NCBI GenBank assembly: GCA_021792615.1
Contig: JAJYUJ010000008.1
Location: 14,579-78,578 of the forward strand
DNA: 64,000 bases
Origin: a bacterium
GTDB lineage: Bacteria > JAMCPX01
Reading direction: 5' to 3'
Part shown: positions 47,411-57,527 of the stretch, one piece after another
Layout of the letters: each line of letters begins with the position of its first letter
How positions within the stretch are numbered: position 1 is the first letter of the stretch
Made by a program: the position numbers and the translations under genes
The notes under the pieces: model-generated
Databases searched by the model: none
Seen by the model: the letters and a program-made list of their open reading frames with translations, nothing else
Told to the model about the DNA's origin: nothing

Positions 47411-48316
47411 TTATTTGATTAAGAATTTCAATATTGCCTTTTGCATGTGGAGTCTGTTCTCCGCCTGATCAAACACGACCGATTGCCTGCCGTCCAGTAC
47501 TTCGGATGTTATCTCTTCTCCCCGGTGAGCGGGAAGGCAGTGCATAACGATTGCATCGCGGCCGGCGTGCTGCAGCAATGTGCCGTTGATCTGGAATCCC
47601 TCAAATGCCTTCAGCTTTTCCATTCTTACGTTCTCCTGCCCCATGCTGACCCATACGTCGGTATAAACAACGTCCGCATTCCTGACCGCATCAACCGGAG
47701 TATTGCACAGCGTTATAGATTCCGGGCTCATTGCCATTGCCTTTTTCAACACCGCCTGCGGCGGCTTATGCGATTCCGGTGTTGCAATGTTCAGCTTGAT
47801 GCCGAGTACGCCTGCAGCCTCAAGCCATGAGTTTAAAACATTGTTGCCGTCGCCGATATAGGCGTAGGTCAGTTTCTTATAATCACCCTTTTTTTCATAC
47901 ACGGTGAGAAGGTCACTGAGTATCTGGCATGGATGGGAAAGATCGGAAAGCCCGTTGATGACAGGCACGGATGCCGCATCAGCAAGTTGGATGACATTGT
48001 CATGGGCAAAGGTGCGCAGCATGATAGCGTCGACATACCGCGACATAGTGCGGGCAGTGTCCCGGATGGTTTCACCCCGCGAGAGCTGCAGGTCGTTGGA
48101 ATTGAGGAACAGGGCAGTTCCGCCGAGCTGGTACATGCCCACTTCAAACGAGATCCTTGTCCTTGTCGAAGATTTTTCGAAGATCATGGCAAGGGTCTTT
48201 CCCTTTAACGGCGGCGAGCCTTTCTTTCCCTTTTTCAGCTTAACCGCTTCTTTTATCAGTCCGTCAATCTCTGCCTTTCTTAGGTCAAATATACTGATCA
48301 AATCTCGTTTCGACAT
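47411..48316 (-). CDS. argF: Ornithine carbamoyltransferase
   Basis: 301 residues. The carbamoyl-phosphate motif FEKSSTRTRISFE is present, as are MLRTFAHD and the ornithine motif HCLPAHRGEE. Makes citrulline in arginine synthesis. 15 bp upstream of glmU and preceded by a 9-bp inverted repeat at 48376-48403. Separated from argD by element B2. Confidence 0.95.
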   Translation of the reverse strand: MSKRDLISIFDLRKAEIDGLIKEAVKLKKGKKGSPPLKGKTLAMIFEKSSTRTRISFEVGMYQLGGTALFLNSNDLQLSRGETIRDTARTMSRYVDAIMLRTFAHDNVIQLADAASVPVINGLSDLSHPCQILSDLLTVYEKKGDYKKLTYAYIGDGNNVLNSWLEAAGVLGIKLNIATPESHKPPQAVLKKAMAMSPESITLCNTPVDAVRNADVVYTDVWVSMGQENVRMEKLKAFEGFQINGTLLQHAGRDAIVMHCLPAHRGEEITSEVLDGRQSVVFDQAENRLHMQKAILKFLIK

Positions 48317-48375
48317 ACCATCCTCTTCTCTTTATTTTATCCCGTTGAAAAGTTGAGCCCTGCAGGCACAAACCA

Positions 48376-48403
48376 TTTTGATAAATAAAACGCCTTATCA
48401 AAA
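48376..48403 (-). promoter_or_regulatory. Inverted repeat upstream of argF
   Basis: TTTTGATAA, ten bases, TTATCAAAA: perfect 9-bp arms located 60-87 bp before the argF start. Possible operator for argF control. It does not match the E. coli ARG box well. Confidence 0.4.
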
Positions 48404-48514
48404 GGGCATTATTATCACCGCATCCTTTCTAACGGGATTTATCCGGATCACAGTACCATGCCTGACTGATTTTATCAAATGGATACGGAAAGTGCGTCTG
48501 AAAAATAAATGAGG

Positions 48515-48794
48515 AAACCCGCATAATGCGTTTTAAAAATAAGGAAGTTTATGCAATGAGTGATGGGGTACCCACCCGGCCGGGAAGGGTGCGGATGAGG
48601 TCTCATGAAGACGACCATAGACCTCACCTTAATCCTCTCCTAAGAGGAGAGGAAAAGAAAAGAAGAAAATTCAGCCCCCTAAGAAATGATTTTCCCTGTC
48701 AAGGGGATAAGTAAGGTCTCCCCCTGTCAAGGGGGAATGAGGGGGTTGTGGATCGCGGGAATAAGTAAATTTCCTTATTGCATTTTTCGGGTAA
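48515..48794 (+). repeat. Element B2: inverted copy of B1 with an internal insertion
   Basis: Nearly identical to B1 over most of its length, but it carries about 28 extra bases (around 48709-48736) that repeat the CCCCCTGTCAAGGGG motif. Another end-like fragment precedes it at 48489-48514. It fills the middle of the 532-bp argF-argD gap; the rest holds the argF inverted repeat and unremarkable sequence. Confidence 0.75.
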
Positions 48795-48848
48795 CTGTAA
48801 TGAGCGATGGGATGAAAGGATCGCGGAATTGAGTGAAAAATGCTGCCG

Positions 48849-50054
48849 CTATTGCAGAGCCGAAGCAACAGCCTTTTCGAACAGTTCCAGGCCCTTTTTC
48901 AGCTCCTGCCGGGTAATGATAAGCGGCGGCAGAAACCTGACGATAGTACCGTTGGTCACATTGACGATAAGACCCGATTTCAGGCATGCATCAAAAACCT
49001 TTGCCGCATGGTCGGGATTATAAAACTCCGTGCCCAGGGCAAGCCCTATGCCCCGGATGTCTTTTATGGTATCCGGATATTTTTTCTTTATCTCCCGCAG
49101 TTGTTTTAATGCGGCGGCGCCGAGGTCTTTGGCATTGCCGGACAGCCTGTGCTTCATTATATAATTTATCGAAGCTATCCCGGCCGCTGCGGCAAGGGGC
49201 GAACCCCCGAACGTTGTGCCGTGGGTACCATAATCGAAATATTTGGATACCGCTTTTGTTGCGAGCATTGCCCCCATGGGTACGCCCCCTGCAATGGATT
49301 TCGCAATGGTGACCATGTCCGGCTTTATTCCATAATTTTCGTAAGCGAACAGCCTGCCCGTCCTTCCAAGTCCCACCTGCACCTCGTCCATAATCAAAAG
49401 GATGTCCTTTTTCTTTGTCTGCTCCCGGACAAAACCCATATACTCCTTTGTTGCGGGATAAATGCCGCCTTCACCCTGAACGGGCTCAAGGATCACCGCG
49501 CACACGTCATCCCCCAGTGCTGCATGCATGTCGTCGATATCATTAAAGCCCACGTACCTGAAGCCCGGCACCATGGGCTCAAACCCAATCTGATATTTCT
49601 TTTGTCCCGTCGCGGAGAGTGTGCCGTACGTCCTGCCATGAAAAGAGTTGTTCGCACTGATCACGACATACCTGCCCCGGCCGTACTTTTTGTATGAATA
49701 GAGCCGTGAAAGTTTGAGTGCGCCCTCGTTTGCCTCTGCACCGCTGTTGCAGAAAAATACTTGATCCGCAAAAGAATTTTTTGTAATCAACCGGGCGAGT
49801 TCCGCCTGGGGAGCAGTGTAAAAATCATTTGTTACCAGGATAAGCTTTTTTGCCTGTGCCGAGATTGCCTTTATGACATCGGGGTTGGAGTAACCGGTGT
49901 TTGCAGCCCCCCGCGCACCGAGAAAGTCCATGTACCGTTTTCCGCTGTTGTCCCACAGGTATATCCCTTTGCCTTTCGTTATGACAAGGGGTATCCTCTT
50001 GTAGGTGTGCATGATAAAATCATCAGCCATTTTTATGATATCATCTTTTCTCAT
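48849..50054 (-). CDS. argD: Acetylornithine aminotransferase
   Basis: 401 residues, class III PLP aminotransferase. The cofactor lysine is in TIAKSIAGGVPMGAM. FCNSGAEANEGALKL is the phosphate-binding region, and DEVQVGLGRTG is also present. Converts N-acetylglutamate semialdehyde to N-acetylornithine. Next to argB, separated by an AT-rich repeat. Confidence 0.94.
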   Translation of the reverse strand: MRKDDIIKMADDFIMHTYKRIPLVITKGKGIYLWDNSGKRYMDFLGARGAANTGYSNPDVIKAISAQAKKLILVTNDFYTAPQAELARLITKNSFADQVFFCNSGAEANEGALKLSRLYSYKKYGRGRYVVISANNSFHGRTYGTLSATGQKKYQIGFEPMVPGFRYVGFNDIDDMHAALGDDVCAVILEPVQGEGGIYPATKEYMGFVREQTKKKDILLIMDEVQVGLGRTGRLFAYENYGIKPDMVTIAKSIAGGVPMGAMLATKAVSKYFDYGTHGTTFGGSPLAAAAGIASINYIMKHRLSGNAKDLGAAALKQLREIKKKYPDTIKDIRGIGLALGTEFYNPDHAAKVFDACLKSGLIVNVTNGTIVRFLPPLIITRQELKKGLELFEKAVASALQ

Positions 50055-50064
50055 TACTGCTATC

Positions 50065-50158
50065 CTCTTTTATTTTTAATCTTAAATTAGTAATATTTAA
50101 TTTTTTATTTTTTCATATTCTCGAATATTGAATATTTAATTTTGAGTTTTGAATTTCT
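50065..50158. repeat. AT-rich repeat between argD and argB
   Basis: Contains AATATTGAATATTTAAT and GAGTTTTGAATTT, motifs also on both sides of the four-helix-bundle gene at 62.0-62.5 kb. No gene here; an empty copy of that repeat family. Confidence 0.6.
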
Positions 50159-50163
50159 ATTCG

Positions 50164-51030
50164 TTACGTTATCTCCGTCCCTACACCTTCGGGCGTGAAT
50201 ATCTCCAGCAGTACGGCGTGCGGGATCCTTCCATCAATGATATGGCATTTTTTTACGCCATGCTTGAGTGCGTCCACGGCAAACCTCACCTTGGGGATCA
50301 TGCCGCCCTTTATTACCCCGGAGCTTATGAGCCCTTCGACATCCTGCGATTTTATATCCGGCAGCAATTTGCCGCTCTTATCGAGAACACCGTCAACATC
50401 CGTGAGCATAATGAGTTTTTCGGCTTTCAGGGAAGAGGCGATCTTTGCAGCGGCAACATCCGCATTTACATTGAATGCGCGGCCGTCATCACCGACAGCG
50501 ACCGGAGCTATAACCGGTATAAAGTGGTTCAACTCCAGTGTCCGTATGATCTTCGTATCGGCGCTCACGATATCCCCCGTCCTTCCCATGTCGAGTATAT
50601 CACCGCTCTCCCTGCTCTTCATCTCTACCATCTTGGCTATCAAAAGTTTGCCGTCTTTTCCGCTTATACCGACGGCCTTGCCGCCGAGGTGATTGATAAG
50701 GCCGACGATTTCCTTGTTGATCTTTCCGACGAGGACCATCTCGACGACATCCATGGTCTTCTCGTCCGTTACGCGCAATCCGTCGATGAACTTGCTTTCC
50801 TTGCCCAGTTGTTTGAGCAGGTCGTCTATCTGAGGGCCTCCGCCGTGCACGACCACGGGCTTGAGACCGATGTACCACATCAGGATAATGTCGCGGGCGA
50901 AATTGTTTTTCAACTGTTCGTCGAGCATTGCATGGCCGCCGAATTTAAACACGAACGTCTTTCCGTAAAAGCTTTTTATGTACGGCAATGCCTCTATAAG
51001 AACGGATGCCTTTTGAATATTGTTTTCCAT
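50164..51030 (-). CDS. argB: N-acetylglutamate kinase
   Basis: 288 residues, amino-acid kinase fold. Nucleotide-binding KFGGHAM (31-37 region), VHGGGPQID and the C-terminal substrate region GGMIPKV are present. Phosphorylates N-acetylglutamate. Starts two bases after the hslU stop. Confidence 0.95.
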   Translation of the reverse strand: MENNIQKASVLIEALPYIKSFYGKTFVFKFGGHAMLDEQLKNNFARDIILMWYIGLKPVVVHGGGPQIDDLLKQLGKESKFIDGLRVTDEKTMDVVEMVLVGKINKEIVGLINHLGGKAVGISGKDGKLLIAKMVEMKSRESGDILDMGRTGDIVSADTKIIRTLELNHFIPVIAPVAVGDDGRAFNVNADVAAAKIASSLKAEKLIMLTDVDGVLDKSGKLLPDIKSQDVEGLISSGVIKGGMIPKVRFAVDALKHGVKKCHIIDGRIPHAVLLEIFTPEGVGTEIT

Positions 51031-51032
51031 TT

Positions 51033-52451
51033 TTAAAGGATATACTTGCTCAGATCCTCGTTCTTCAAAATCGGATTGAGCTTTTCTCCGACGTACTTTT
51101 CATCGATTACAAACTTGCTGTCTTTGTATTTCGATGTGTCGAAGGATATGTCTTCCAGCAGCCTTTCCATTACCGTGTGCAGCCTTCTTGCCCCGATGTT
51201 TTCAAGCCGGTCGTTGCTGATACTCGCAATCTCCGCAATTTTTTCTATGGCGTCTTTTGTATAAACGAGTTCCACATTTTCCGTTTTCATCATCTCTATG
51301 TACTGCTTTGTCAGGGCATTGTCCGGCTCTGTCAGTATCCTGATGAAGTCCTCTTTTGTCAAAGGCTCGAGTTCTACCCGGATCGGAAACCTTCCCTGCA
51401 ATTCCGGGATAAGGTCCGACGGTTTGCTGACGTGGAAGGCACCTGCGGCTATAAACAGCATGTGGTCTGTCCTTACCATTCCGTACTTAGTCATCACGGT
51501 TGTCCCTTCTATGAGCGGCAGAAGGTCTCTCTGGACACCCTCTCGCGACACATCGGGTCCGTAACCCGATTCTTTGCTTGCTATCTTGTCTATCTCGTCT
51601 ACAAATACGATCCCGGATTCCTCTACCTTTTTAATGGCTGTCCGCACGACCTTGTCCATATCCACAAGCTTCTCGAGCTCCTGCTGGATGATGAGCTCCC
51701 GTGCCTCCATGATCTTTATCTTTTTCTTCTTTGTTTTCTTCGGCAGCATGGTTTCGAACATCTCCCGCAGGTTGAACTCCATCTCATCGCTGCCCATGCC
51801 GGAGAAAACCTCTATGACCGGCATCGGCATGTACTGGATGTCCATCTCCACATAGCGGTTGTCGAACTTGCCGTCCCTGAGCATCGCCCTGAACTTTTCC
51901 CGTGTGCTCTTGGCGTCTTCGACGATCTCGAGCATTTTCTGCTCTGTTTCCGGAGGCTTGTTGTTCGCGGGTTTTTTCTTGATGGGCAGTAAAAGATCGA
52001 GAAGTCTCTCTTCCGTGAGCTCTTCGGCCTTCGGCAATAAGTTGTCTTCTTCCTCTTCCCTGACCATTTTAACGGATATCTCGACGATATCCCTTACAAT
52101 CGATTCCACATCCCTGCCGACATAACCGACCTCGGTGTACTTTGAAGCCTCGACCTTGAGAAAAGGCGCCTGGGCAAGCTTTGCAAGCCTGCGTGCTATC
52201 TCTGTTTTGCCGATACCGGTCGGACCTATCATGATGATATTCTTGGGGGCTATTTCATCCCGAATTTCTTCCGGCACATGCTGCCTTCTCCATCTGTTGC
52301 GCAGTGCTATTGCAACCATTTTTTTGGCATCTTTCTGACCGACAATATATCTGTTCAACTCCTGGACTATTGCCACAGGCAGCAGGGTATCGCTCGGTTC
52401 AATCTGTTCAAGTTTGTCTGCCGCAACAACGGCATTCCTCGGTTTTCTCAT
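51033..52451 (-). CDS. hslU: ATP-dependent protease ATPase subunit HslU
   Basis: 472 residues. P-loop GPTGIGKT at 76-83, I-domain in the middle (about 115-260) and the sensor/C-terminal domain ending with LSKYIL that docks into HslV. The N-terminus has about 20 more residues than usual, and no better start was seen. The partner hslV is 14 bp upstream. Confidence 0.96.
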   Translation of the reverse strand: MRKPRNAVVAADKLEQIEPSDTLLPVAIVQELNRYIVGQKDAKKMVAIALRNRWRRQHVPEEIRDEIAPKNIIMIGPTGIGKTEIARRLAKLAQAPFLKVEASKYTEVGYVGRDVESIVRDIVEISVKMVREEEEDNLLPKAEELTEERLLDLLLPIKKKPANNKPPETEQKMLEIVEDAKSTREKFRAMLRDGKFDNRYVEMDIQYMPMPVIEVFSGMGSDEMEFNLREMFETMLPKKTKKKKIKIMEARELIIQQELEKLVDMDKVVRTAIKKVEESGIVFVDEIDKIASKESGYGPDVSREGVQRDLLPLIEGTTVMTKYGMVRTDHMLFIAAGAFHVSKPSDLIPELQGRFPIRVELEPLTKEDFIRILTEPDNALTKQYIEMMKTENVELVYTKDAIEKIAEIASISNDRLENIGARRLHTVMERLLEDISFDTSKYKDSKFVIDEKYVGEKLNPILKNEDLSKYIL

Positions 52452-52465
52452 CGTGTTTTACCTCT

Positions 52466-52993
52466 TTATAATTCTTCTATTGTAATAGTGCTGTTGGTGT
52501 AAATACATATCTCCGATGCAATCTTCATTGCATTCTCGGCTATTTCCCTTGCCTCAAGATTGGAAAACCTTACCATTGCCCGCGCCGCAGACAAAGCGTA
52601 ACTTCCTCCGGATCCTATTGCGACGAGGTTATCATCGGGTTCTATCACATCCCCTGTTCCGGAGAGTACCAGGGAAGTTGATTTATCCGCTGCAATCAGA
52701 AGGGCCTCAAGCCTTCTCAGGATCTTATCCGTCCGCCAGTCTTTTGCAAGTTGTACGGCGGCCTTGAGGAGGTTCCCCCTGAACTCTTCGAGCTTTCCCT
52801 CGAATCTGTTGAAAAGGGTAAACGCATCCGCTGTCGAGCCTGCAAAACCGACAAGGACGGTGTCGTTATAAAGCCTCCGTACCTTTTTTGCCGTGTGCTT
52901 CATTATGGTATCGCCCATGGTCACCTGTCCGTCACCTGCCAGGACGACCTTTCCCTTGTGCCGTACACCTATAATCGTTGTTCCGTGAAACAT
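52466..52993 (-). CDS. hslV: ATP-dependent protease peptidase subunit HslV
   Basis: 175 residues from MFHGTTIIG. The mature protease starts at Thr after MFHG, the usual HslV processing site. GDGQVTMG and the [12 protein letters not shown] loop are present. An upstream in-frame Met would run into a repeat and was not used. Forms HslUV with the next gene. Confidence 0.95.
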   Translation of the reverse strand: MFHGTTIIGVRHKGKVVLAGDGQVTMGDTIMKHTAKKVRRLYNDTVLVGFAGSTADAFTLFNRFEGKLEEFRGNLLKAAVQLAKDWRTDKILRRLEALLIAADKSTSLVLSGTGDVIEPDDNLVAIGSGGSYALSAARAMVRFSNLEAREIAENAMKIASEICIYTNSTITIEEL

Positions 52994-53006
52994 GCCAACT
53001 CCTTTT

Positions 53007-53038
53007 TTAATTTCCCCCTGATAAGGGGGACAAAGGGG
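53007..53038. repeat. CCCCCTGATAAGGGGG palindromic repeat at the xerC 3' end
   Basis: One unit of the repeat that is arrayed near 60.4-61.1 kb, followed by the same ACAAAGGGGGTTT tail type. It encodes the last residues of XerC and lies between xerC and hslV. Confidence 0.75.
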
Positions 53039-53963
53039 GTTTCGACCCCTCACTTTTCATTCCCCGCTGCTTCCCCTTGTGTGCCCGCGGATGCGCATCA
53101 TCGTAAACCTTCATGAGCCTGTCCATACTTGTGTGCGTGTAAATCTGTGTCGTCGAGATGCTCGAATGACCGAGCAGCTCCTGAATAAACCTTAAATCCG
53201 CACCTGCATCAAGCAGATGTGTTGCGAATGTATGCCGTAAAGAATGCGGGCTTATGTGTTTGTTGATGCCCGACTTCTGCATATATTTTTTTACAATCAT
53301 ACCAACGGCCCTTCGTGTAAGCCTTTTCCCGTATTTGTTTACAAACATAGCCCCTGTTTGTGCCTTGCCCTGTAAAAAAACCATTCTTTCCTTCAGATAA
53401 TGCCCTACGACCTCAACAGCCTTTTTATTGACCGGAACAACACGCTCTTTTCTTCCCTTCCCGATAACCCGCACATAGCCTATATTAATATCAATATTCT
53501 CAATATCCAGTCCTACAAGTTCAGAAACACGCAATCCGCTTGCGTAAAACAGTTCCAGCATTGTCCTGTCCCGCAGGGATAAGAAGCTGTCGCCCTCCGG
53601 CAGTTCGATGAGGCCGAATACCTCGTCAACATTCAGAAATCCAGGAAGCAGCTTGTCCTTCTTCGGTATTGCTATAAGTTCGGCAGGATTCATCCCGATA
53701 TGATGTTCCCTCAGTAAAAACTTGTAGAATGTTTTTAAAGCGGCAAGCTTCCTTCCCACAGAACTTTTCTTGTCCGTTTTCAGAAGCGAGGTTATGAAAC
53801 TCCTTATCTCCGGCAAGCCTGCCGATTCAAGAGATTTCGCGGGATGTGTGGTCTTTAAAAATGCCGAAAATTGCCGCAGGTCAGAGAGGTAGGCATCAAG
53901 AGTATTGCCGGATGCGCCTTTCTCTACGTTGAGATAGGTACTGAAGGCATCAATATAATCCAT
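53007..53963 (-). CDS. xerC: Tyrosine recombinase XerC
   Basis: 318 residues from [10 protein letters not shown]; an upstream in-frame Met adds seven atypical residues. All catalytic residues are visible: Arg145, Lys169, His240, Arg243, His266 and Tyr275. Resolves chromosome dimers. The usual product is about 295-300 residues; here the tail [12 protein letters not shown] is encoded by the palindromic repeat. XerC versus XerD cannot be told for certain, but the hslVU context favours XerC. Confidence 0.9.
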   Translation of the reverse strand: MDYIDAFSTYLNVEKGASGNTLDAYLSDLRQFSAFLKTTHPAKSLESAGLPEIRSFITSLLKTDKKSSVGRKLAALKTFYKFLLREHHIGMNPAELIAIPKKDKLLPGFLNVDEVFGLIELPEGDSFLSLRDRTMLELFYASGLRVSELVGLDIENIDINIGYVRVIGKGRKERVVPVNKKAVEVVGHYLKERMVFLQGKAQTGAMFVNKYGKRLTRRAVGMIVKKYMQKSGINKHISPHSLRHTFATHLLDAGADLRFIQELLGHSSISTTQIYTHTSMDRLMKVYDDAHPRAHKGKQRGMKSEGSKPPLSPLSGGN

Positions 53964-54080
53964 TGCATGGTAAAAGTAACACATTGCTTATGTATTTTCA
54001 ATCGGAGGGGTATTCGGAGAAACCCGTAACCCCTTTTTTACTTGATGATTTTTCTCAACTCGGTATACAGTGCATAAACA

Positions 54081-55181
54081 ATGTCTTTCGATACCAATAC
54101 AAATGACGAACTTCTCTCCTGGATAGCGCTGAACCGGGTGGAAGGTGTCGGCAACATCTTCTATAAAAGGCTCATATCCGCATTCAGCAGCCCGCAGAAA
54201 GTGTTTTCGGCATCGTATGACGAAATCAGGGAAATGGCGGGCATACCGGACGCGGTCGTCAACAGGATAAAGCACTTTGATGCGGTTGCTCCGGCAGAGG
54301 AAGAATTAAAAAGGATACAGCAGGAAGGCATAGATATAATAACCCTGTCTGACAAGCATTATCCCCCGCTTTTAAAACAGATAAACGACCCGCCGCCCTT
54401 TCTCTATGCCAAGGGACGGGTTGACATACTCACAGGATCCCCGTGCATTGCCATTGTCGGCACACGGTTTCCTTCTCCCTACGGAGAAGAGATTACCGCA
54501 GAGATCGCCCTGGCACTGGTCAAGCAAGGGGTTACTATCGTAAGCGGTATGGCAAAAGGTATAGATTCGGCGGCCCACAAAACAGCGCTGGAAAACCGGG
54601 GTACGACAATTGCCGTGTGGGGAACGGGGATAAACAGAGTTTATCCTGCCGAAAACCGGCAGCTTGCGCATGATATAGCGGACAAGGGCTTGATCCTGAG
54701 CGAATATCCTCTGGATACGCCTCCTCTGGACAAGAACTTCCCGGCACGCAACCGCATTATAAGCGGTCTGTCCCTTGCCGTAATTGTGACCGAGGCGTCT
54801 TTGAACAGCGGTACCATGATTACGGTATCGCATGCGCTGGATCAGGGCAGGGATGTGTTTGCCGTTCCGGGACAGATCTATTCCATGATGAGCCAGGGCA
54901 CGAACAGGCTCATCAAGCACGGGTGTGCCATGGTGGATTCAGTCGACAGTCTTGTGGCGGAGATCAAGGCGATCCTTCCATCGGAAAAAAAGAGCACGGC
55001 CGGTATGCCGGAATCGCACGCCGATGTCCTGTCCGTCCTGTCTTCCGATCCAATGGATCTTGATACCATCATTATACGATCGCAATTTGACACGGCCAAA
55101 GTAATGAGTATTCTTACTGAAATGGAACTCAACGGAATTGTAAAACAATTACCGGGGAAAAGATTTATAAAAATGGAGTGA
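54081..55181 (+). CDS. dprA: DNA processing protein DprA
   Basis: 366 residues. An N-terminal helix-hairpin-helix-like part is followed by the Rossmann core (IAIVGTRFPSPYG, VSGMAKGIDSAAH, WGTGINRVYPAEN) and a C-terminal winged-helix-like domain. Loads RecA on incoming single-stranded DNA during transformation. The stop overlaps the topA start region. The xerC gene is divergent upstream. Confidence 0.94.
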   Translation: MSFDTNTNDELLSWIALNRVEGVGNIFYKRLISAFSSPQKVFSASYDEIREMAGIPDAVVNRIKHFDAVAPAEEELKRIQQEGIDIITLSDKHYPPLLKQINDPPPFLYAKGRVDILTGSPCIAIVGTRFPSPYGEEITAEIALALVKQGVTIVSGMAKGIDSAAHKTALENRGTTIAVWGTGINRVYPAENRQLAHDIADKGLILSEYPLDTPPLDKNFPARNRIISGLSLAVIVTEASLNSGTMITVSHALDQGRDVFAVPGQIYSMMSQGTNRLIKHGCAMVDSVDSLVAEIKAILPSEKKSTAGMPESHADVLSVLSSDPMDLDTIIIRSQFDTAKVMSILTEMELNGIVKQLPGKRFIKME

Positions 55182-55183
55182 AT

Positions 55184-57421
55184 ATGCCGGCGAAAGCACA
55201 GAAAGAAAAATACCTGATTGTTGTAGAATCACCCGCTAAAACAAAGACCATAAAAAAGTTTCTGGACAGCGACTATGAAGTCGTCGCTTCCATGGGACAT
55301 ATCAAGGACCTGCCCAAGTCAAAGCTCGGCGTCGATACAAAAACATTTGCGGCCGAATATGAACTGCTGAAGACCAAGCTCAAGATCATAGCGGCAATAA
55401 AAAAGGCTGCAAAAAATGTGGGCACCGTGTACCTTGCTCCGGATCCGGACAGGGAGGGAGAGGCAATCGCCTGGCACATCGCGGATGAACTGAAAAAGCA
55501 AAACACAAAGCTCAGGATAGAGCGGGTGATGTTCAACGAGATCACCAAACAGGCTGTGCTCGAAGGCATTAAAAACCACGGGAAGCTCAACGAGAGGATG
55601 TACGATTCCTACCTCGCCCGGCGTATCCTCGACAGACTTGTCGGCTATCAGATAAGCCCTTTGCTCTGGGATAAGGTCCGCAGGGGGTTGAGTGCCGGCA
55701 GGGTCCAGTCCGTTGCAGTGCGGCTTATATGTGACCGCGAAAAAGAGCGGGAGGCGTTCGTTCCTCAGGAGTACTGGTCAATAGAAGGCTCGTTCATAAC
55801 ACCCGGTAAGGACGTTTTTGAGACAAAGCTCGCCGCTGTCGACGGCAAGGCCGTGGATATAAAAAACGGCGATACGGCACAAACCCTTGTACAAGAGATA
55901 AAAAAACAAAATTATAACGTTGCCGGTATAGAACAAAAGGAAAGGAAGTCCTACCCTGTGCCGCCGTTCATCACCAGCACGCTTCAGCAAGAATCCATAA
56001 AACGGCTCAGGTTTACGGCAGACAGGACCATGAAGATAGCGCAGAAGCTGTATGAGGGCATCGAGCTCGGCAAGGAAGGCCACACCGCGCTGATAACCTA
56101 CATGCGGACAGACTCGGTCAGGATAGCGGACGAGGCGTTGTCGAACGTCCGGGCATACATAAACACCGCATTCGGAAAAGACTATCTGCCCCAGTCTCCG
56201 AATGTGTATAAAAACAAAAAGTCAGCCCAGGATGCACACGAGGCCGTCAGGCCGACGCGGTTCGATCTGCCGCCGGACAAAGTAAAAAAATATCTTTCGG
56301 ATCAGGAATATGCCCTGTACCGGTTGATCTGGGAACGGTTTGTGGCAAGCCAGATGACGCCTGCGGTGTTCAGACAGATGGTTGTGCAGATTAAGGGCGG
56401 CAGGTTTTTATTCAGGGCAACGGGATCGACGCTCCTGTTCGACGGATATCTCAGGGTCTACGAAGAGCAGAGGGAGGAGTCGCTGCTGCCGGCACTGAAC
56501 AATAACGATCCCCTGCAGTTAAAAGAGGTCGCACCGCACCAGCATTTTACGGAACCGCCTCCGCGGTATACCGAGGCATCCCTGGTAAAAGAACTCGAGG
56601 AAAAAGGCATCGGCAGGCCATCCACGTATGCAACAATACTCTTTACCATCCAGCAAAGGGGGTATGTCGTCAAAGACGAGGGAAGGTTTAAGCCCACGGA
56701 GCTCGGAAATATTGTTACCGAGATGCTGATAAAGAATTTCCCGCAGATCATGGATATAGGGTTTACTGCGGATATGGAGGACAAGTTAGACAACGTGGAA
56801 GAGGGCAATACCAATTATATCGAACTGCTCAAGGCGTTCTACAAGACATTCGCACAACTGCTCGTGAAGGCCGGAAAACAGATGAAAAACATGAAGGCAA
56901 CCGAAGAAAAAACGGACATCAAATGCGAAAAATGCGGATCGCCCATGGTCATAAAGTGGGGACGCAACGGCATGTTCCTCGCGTGTTCGAATTATCCGGA
57001 ATGCAAAAATACGAAAAACTTCAAAAGGGATGAGAACGGCGCGATAACCGTGATCGAGAACGAGAAGTCGGATTTAAAATGCGAATTATGCGGCGGTTCC
57101 ATGCTGATAAAGCGAACCAGGTCGGGTGCACGGTTCCTCGCGTGCGAGAACTACCCGAAATGCAAAAACACGAAGTCCTATGCCATAGATGTCAAATGTC
57201 CCGAGTGCGGCGGTGCTGTCGCAGAGCGCTCGACGAAAAAGGGAAGGCTTTTTTACGGATGCACCAATTATCCGAAGTGTCATTTTGTATCCTGGAATAA
57301 ACCGGTAAACAAGGTGTGCCCGAAATGCGGATCGAAGTATCTTATAGAGAAGTACACCCAGAAAGACGGGGTTGTGATCGCATGTCCGAACAAGGACTGC
57401 GGGTATGTCGAAAAGAAGTAG
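55184..57421 (+). CDS. topA: DNA topoisomerase I
   Basis: 745 residues from ATG 55184, which has GGAG five bases upstream; a GTG at 55178 is the alternative. TOPRIM domain (VVESPAKTKT, then LAPDPDREGE), catalytic Tyr306 in TYMRTDSVR, and four C-terminal zinc-ribbon modules (each CxxC ... Cx4-5C). Relaxes negative supercoils. A dprA-topA pair is common in bacteria. Confidence 0.96.
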   Translation: MPAKAQKEKYLIVVESPAKTKTIKKFLDSDYEVVASMGHIKDLPKSKLGVDTKTFAAEYELLKTKLKIIAAIKKAAKNVGTVYLAPDPDREGEAIAWHIADELKKQNTKLRIERVMFNEITKQAVLEGIKNHGKLNERMYDSYLARRILDRLVGYQISPLLWDKVRRGLSAGRVQSVAVRLICDREKEREAFVPQEYWSIEGSFITPGKDVFETKLAAVDGKAVDIKNGDTAQTLVQEIKKQNYNVAGIEQKERKSYPVPPFITSTLQQESIKRLRFTADRTMKIAQKLYEGIELGKEGHTALITYMRTDSVRIADEALSNVRAYINTAFGKDYLPQSPNVYKNKKSAQDAHEAVRPTRFDLPPDKVKKYLSDQEYALYRLIWERFVASQMTPAVFRQMVVQIKGGRFLFRATGSTLLFDGYLRVYEEQREESLLPALNNNDPLQLKEVAPHQHFTEPPPRYTEASLVKELEEKGIGRPSTYATILFTIQQRGYVVKDEGRFKPTELGNIVTEMLIKNFPQIMDIGFTADMEDKLDNVEEGNTNYIELLKAFYKTFAQLLVKAGKQMKNMKATEEKTDIKCEKCGSPMVIKWGRNGMFLACSNYPECKNTKNFKRDENGAITVIENEKSDLKCELCGGSMLIKRTRSGARFLACENYPKCKNTKSYAIDVKCPECGGAVAERSTKKGRLFYGCTNYPKCHFVSWNKPVNKVCPKCGSKYLIEKYTQKDGVVIACPNKDCGYVEKK

Positions 57422-57504
57422 AACCCAGCATTCCCCTTATCAAGCTAATCATTACCCGCATCTTTTACTGGACGGATCAGAAGTGAAGTTATGATTGAAA
57501 TGTC

Positions 57505-57527
57505 CCCCCTCTTAAGATAAGAGGGGG
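57505..57527. repeat. Palindromic CCCCCTCTTA hairpin after topA
   Basis: CCCCCTCTTA, AGA, TAAGAGGGGG: perfect 10-bp stem with a GCAAGGGGG tail, a variant of the C5/G5 repeat. The rest of the 270-bp gap before mutS shows only another short hairpin (CCTCTTA/TAAGAGG near 57620) and no gene. Confidence 0.6.

Noticed and set aside
45965-47422. A 485-codon open frame on the plus strand opposite glmU
   Set aside because: glmU is unmistakable on the other strand, and the antisense product has no recognisable motif. Long antisense frames arise from codon bias.
50149-51992. Long plus-strand open frames opposite argB and hslU
   Set aside because: Mirror frames of two certain genes, with no family features and no ribosome sites.
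52979-52995. A second parS-like sequence (TTCCGTGAAACA) at the hslV start
   Set aside because: Only about 11 of 16 bases match, and it is explained by the hslV initiation codons.
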